From positions 1,798,001 to 1,862,000 of the forward strand of contig JBLDXI010000031.1 of the NCBI GenBank assembly GCA_047495785.1: 64,000 bases of DNA. Direction: 5' to 3'. The notes under the pieces were generated by a model that was not told the origin of the DNA, did not search any database, and was given only the letters and a program-made list of their open reading frames with translations. Positions 62,868 through 64,000 of this stretch are shown here, piece after piece. Positions within the stretch are counted from its first letter, which is position 1, and each line of letters begins with the position of its first letter. The stretch is from Lepidodermella squamata (lineage: Eukaryota > Gastrotricha). The position numbers and the translations under genes are program-made.

Positions 62868-63046
62868 ATGCTCGTGTTGTGAGTTGCTTTGCGTCTCTTT
62901 GACATTAGACAACTTCTTGGCGCATTTTTAGCAGCTGAGAGTAACATTTGAGTGCTGGCTTTTGATGATATCAAGCAACCCGAAACAGGCATCATAATTC
63001 GTAATTTTAGAATTGTGTTTATTTATTTGAAAGCACACAAGCGTAG

Positions 63047-63118
63047 TCCCTGATGGTCTAGTGGTTAGGATTCCGCGTTCTCACCGCGGCGGCCCGGGTT
63101 CGATTCCCGGTCAGGGAA
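63047..63118 (+). tRNA. tRNA-Glu(CTC), short unit
   Basis: Same gene as 55674-55745. The second deletion junction lies seven to twelve bases past its 3' end. Confidence 0.97.
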
Positions 63119-63127
63119 CACTGCTTT

Positions 63128-63200
63128 TGGAGGATACGGGCGTCGATCCCGTTACCTCTCGCATGCTAAGCGAGCGCTCTACCATTTGAGCTAATCCCCC
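63128..63200 (-). tRNA. tRNA-Ala(AGC), short unit
   Basis: Same gene as 57556-57628, now tail to tail with Glu(CTC) only nine bases away. Confidence 0.97.
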
Positions 63201-63278
63201 TTGTGCATGAATGAACCTTCAGAAAAAGTCTTCAAACCAATGTGGCAATATTAGCTGTAAGTTGTTTTAAAAAGCTGG

Positions 63279-63351
63279 CGCCCTCCGGGGGACTCGAACC
63301 CCCGACCCTGTGATTAAAAGTCACATGCTCTACCGACTGAGCTAGGAAGGC
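63279..63351 (-). tRNA. tRNA-Lys(TTT), short unit
   Basis: Same gene as 57707-57779. Confidence 0.97.
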
Positions 63352-63441
63352 CGTTGGAAACTGTTACCCGTTCAATAACAATGAAAGCTTAGATTCCAAC
63401 TGCACGTCTATGTCGCACATCCTGGCTGCAAAAGCAGTAGA

Positions 63442-63514
63442 CGACGCTGATGGGACTCGAACCCACAATCTTCGGATCCGAAGTCCGACGCGATAGCCAT
63501 TTCGCCACAACGCC
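63442..63514 (-). tRNA. tRNA-Arg(TCG), short unit
   Basis: Same gene as 57870-57942. Confidence 0.96.
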
Positions 63515-63595
63515 CGTTCAGATTGAGAATCTGGTAGAAAAGTGTGCATAGCTGACATTTTGGGAGTTGGCAACTGAAGCGATTGCAAAAGTAAA

Positions 63596-63677
63596 CGTCG
63601 CCAGTAGGATTTGAACCTACGCGCGGAGACCGCATCTGATTTCTAGTCAGACCCCTTAACCACTCGGGCATAGCGAC
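63596..63677 (-). tRNA. tRNA-Ser(AGA), short unit
   Basis: Same gene as 58024-58105. Confidence 0.97.
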
Positions 63678-63806
63678 TTGCATACGACACATTTCGTCGT
63701 TGATCTGAAGATGGTTTCAGCCGAAAGTTTTCTCGTCGCTTCAGCTATCAATGCGTTGCAGTGTAGGTTGAAAACTACTTCGAACGTGGACAGGAAGACT
63801 ACAGCA

Positions 63807-63872
63807 GTCCGGGAATTGAACCCGGGACCTCTCGCACCCTAAGCGAGAATCATACCACTAGACCAACAGGCC
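63807..63872 (-). pseudogene. tRNA-Pro(AGG) lacking its 3' acceptor, next short unit
   Basis: Same truncation and junction as at 62649-62714. Confidence 0.92.
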
Positions 63873-63952
63873 ATTCAGAACGCTGACGTTGCAAAAGCTG
63901 ATGAAAATCGAAAATACACCAGCTAGGTAAGTATATAACTAAAAGCAAATGT

Positions 63953-64000
63953 AGGTCCTGCCGAGAGTCGAACTCGGGTCGCTGGATTCAAAGTCCAGAG
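63953..64000 (-). tRNA. tRNA-Gln(TTG), cut by the window end
   Basis: The 3' 48 of 73 nt are present, including the anticodon; the 5' part lies outside the window. Confidence 0.93.

Larger units (their letters stand above)
62649..63806 (-). repeat. Derived 1158-bp short unit of the right array
   Basis: It contains Pro(AGG) fragment, Gln, Glu(CTC), Ala, Lys(TTT), Arg(TCG), Ser(AGA). One join fuses the Ser(AGA)-Leu spacer to the Pro(AGG) body (shared GTC); another fuses the Glu(CTC) trailer to the Ala gene (shared TTTG, near 63125). The first join recurs at 63807, so the shortened unit has been tandemly copied. Confidence 0.92.
53792..64000 (-). repeat. Right tRNA mega-array, inverted relative to the left one
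   Basis: Read on the minus strand, the gene order is the same circular order as in the left array, with every gene flipped. Two complete units repeat at 4413 bp (R1 from 53837, R2 from 58250), then a shortened 1158-bp unit (62649-63806) and the start of its next copy (63807 on). Genes match the left array closely while spacers have diverged. The array runs off the window. Confidence 0.97.

Noticed and set aside
53702-63692. Similar open frames in the right array
   Set aside because: Same artefact of translating tRNA genes.

Overview
The window is nuclear DNA of an animal, most likely an invertebrate bilaterian. The evidence is spliceosomal introns of 53 to about 1,560 bp, metazoan gene families (a SIPA1L RapGAP, an NPAS4/dysfusion-type bHLH-PAS factor, an NR2E-type nuclear receptor), a copia-type retrotransposon primed by a half initiator-Met tRNA, and eukaryotic tRNA genes without encoded CCA, including an intron-bearing tRNA-Tyr. 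The exact phylum cannot be fixed from the sequence alone.

Layout. Positions 1-20788 hold a tandem tRNA array of four units (A 1-7467, B 7468-11953, C 11954-16422, D 16423-20788). A complete unit is 4469 bp (4486 in B) and carries 27 tRNA genes with 25 anticodons for 18 amino acids; Met and His are absent. Unit A has lost about 2.4 kb by two internal recombinations and carries a young, full-length 5395-bp copia element (636-6030) inserted in the acceptor end of its tRNA-Pro(CGG). Positions 20789-53791 are a 33-kb island of ordinary protein genes. Positions 53792-64000 hold a second tRNA array with the same gene order but inverted as a whole (unit 4413 bp: R1, R2), which decays distally into a 1158-bp derived unit that has itself begun to repeat. 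In all there are 156 tRNA loci, among them one Ser/Leu hybrid, three truncated copies, and one cut by the window end.

The island contains, in order: a SIPA1-like RapGAP/PDZ gene (minus, six coding exons, 1536 codons); a single-RRM lark/RBM4-like gene (minus, four exons, 223 aa); fucose mutarotase (plus, two exons, 151 aa); DNA polymerase delta subunit 3 (plus, seven exons, 430 aa, C-terminal PIP box), starting only 158 bp after fucose mutarotase; an NPAS4/dysfusion-like bHLH-PAS factor (plus, eight exons, 988 aa); and an NR2E-group nuclear receptor (plus, three exons, 582 aa). I joined exons by hand; every junction keeps phase and each total is divisible by three.

The genes do not form a pathway. 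The striking structure is the pair of inverted tRNA mega-arrays, their concerted evolution within each arm, the lesions spreading through them, and a copia polyprotein that carries an extra C-terminal membrane-glycoprotein-like domain.
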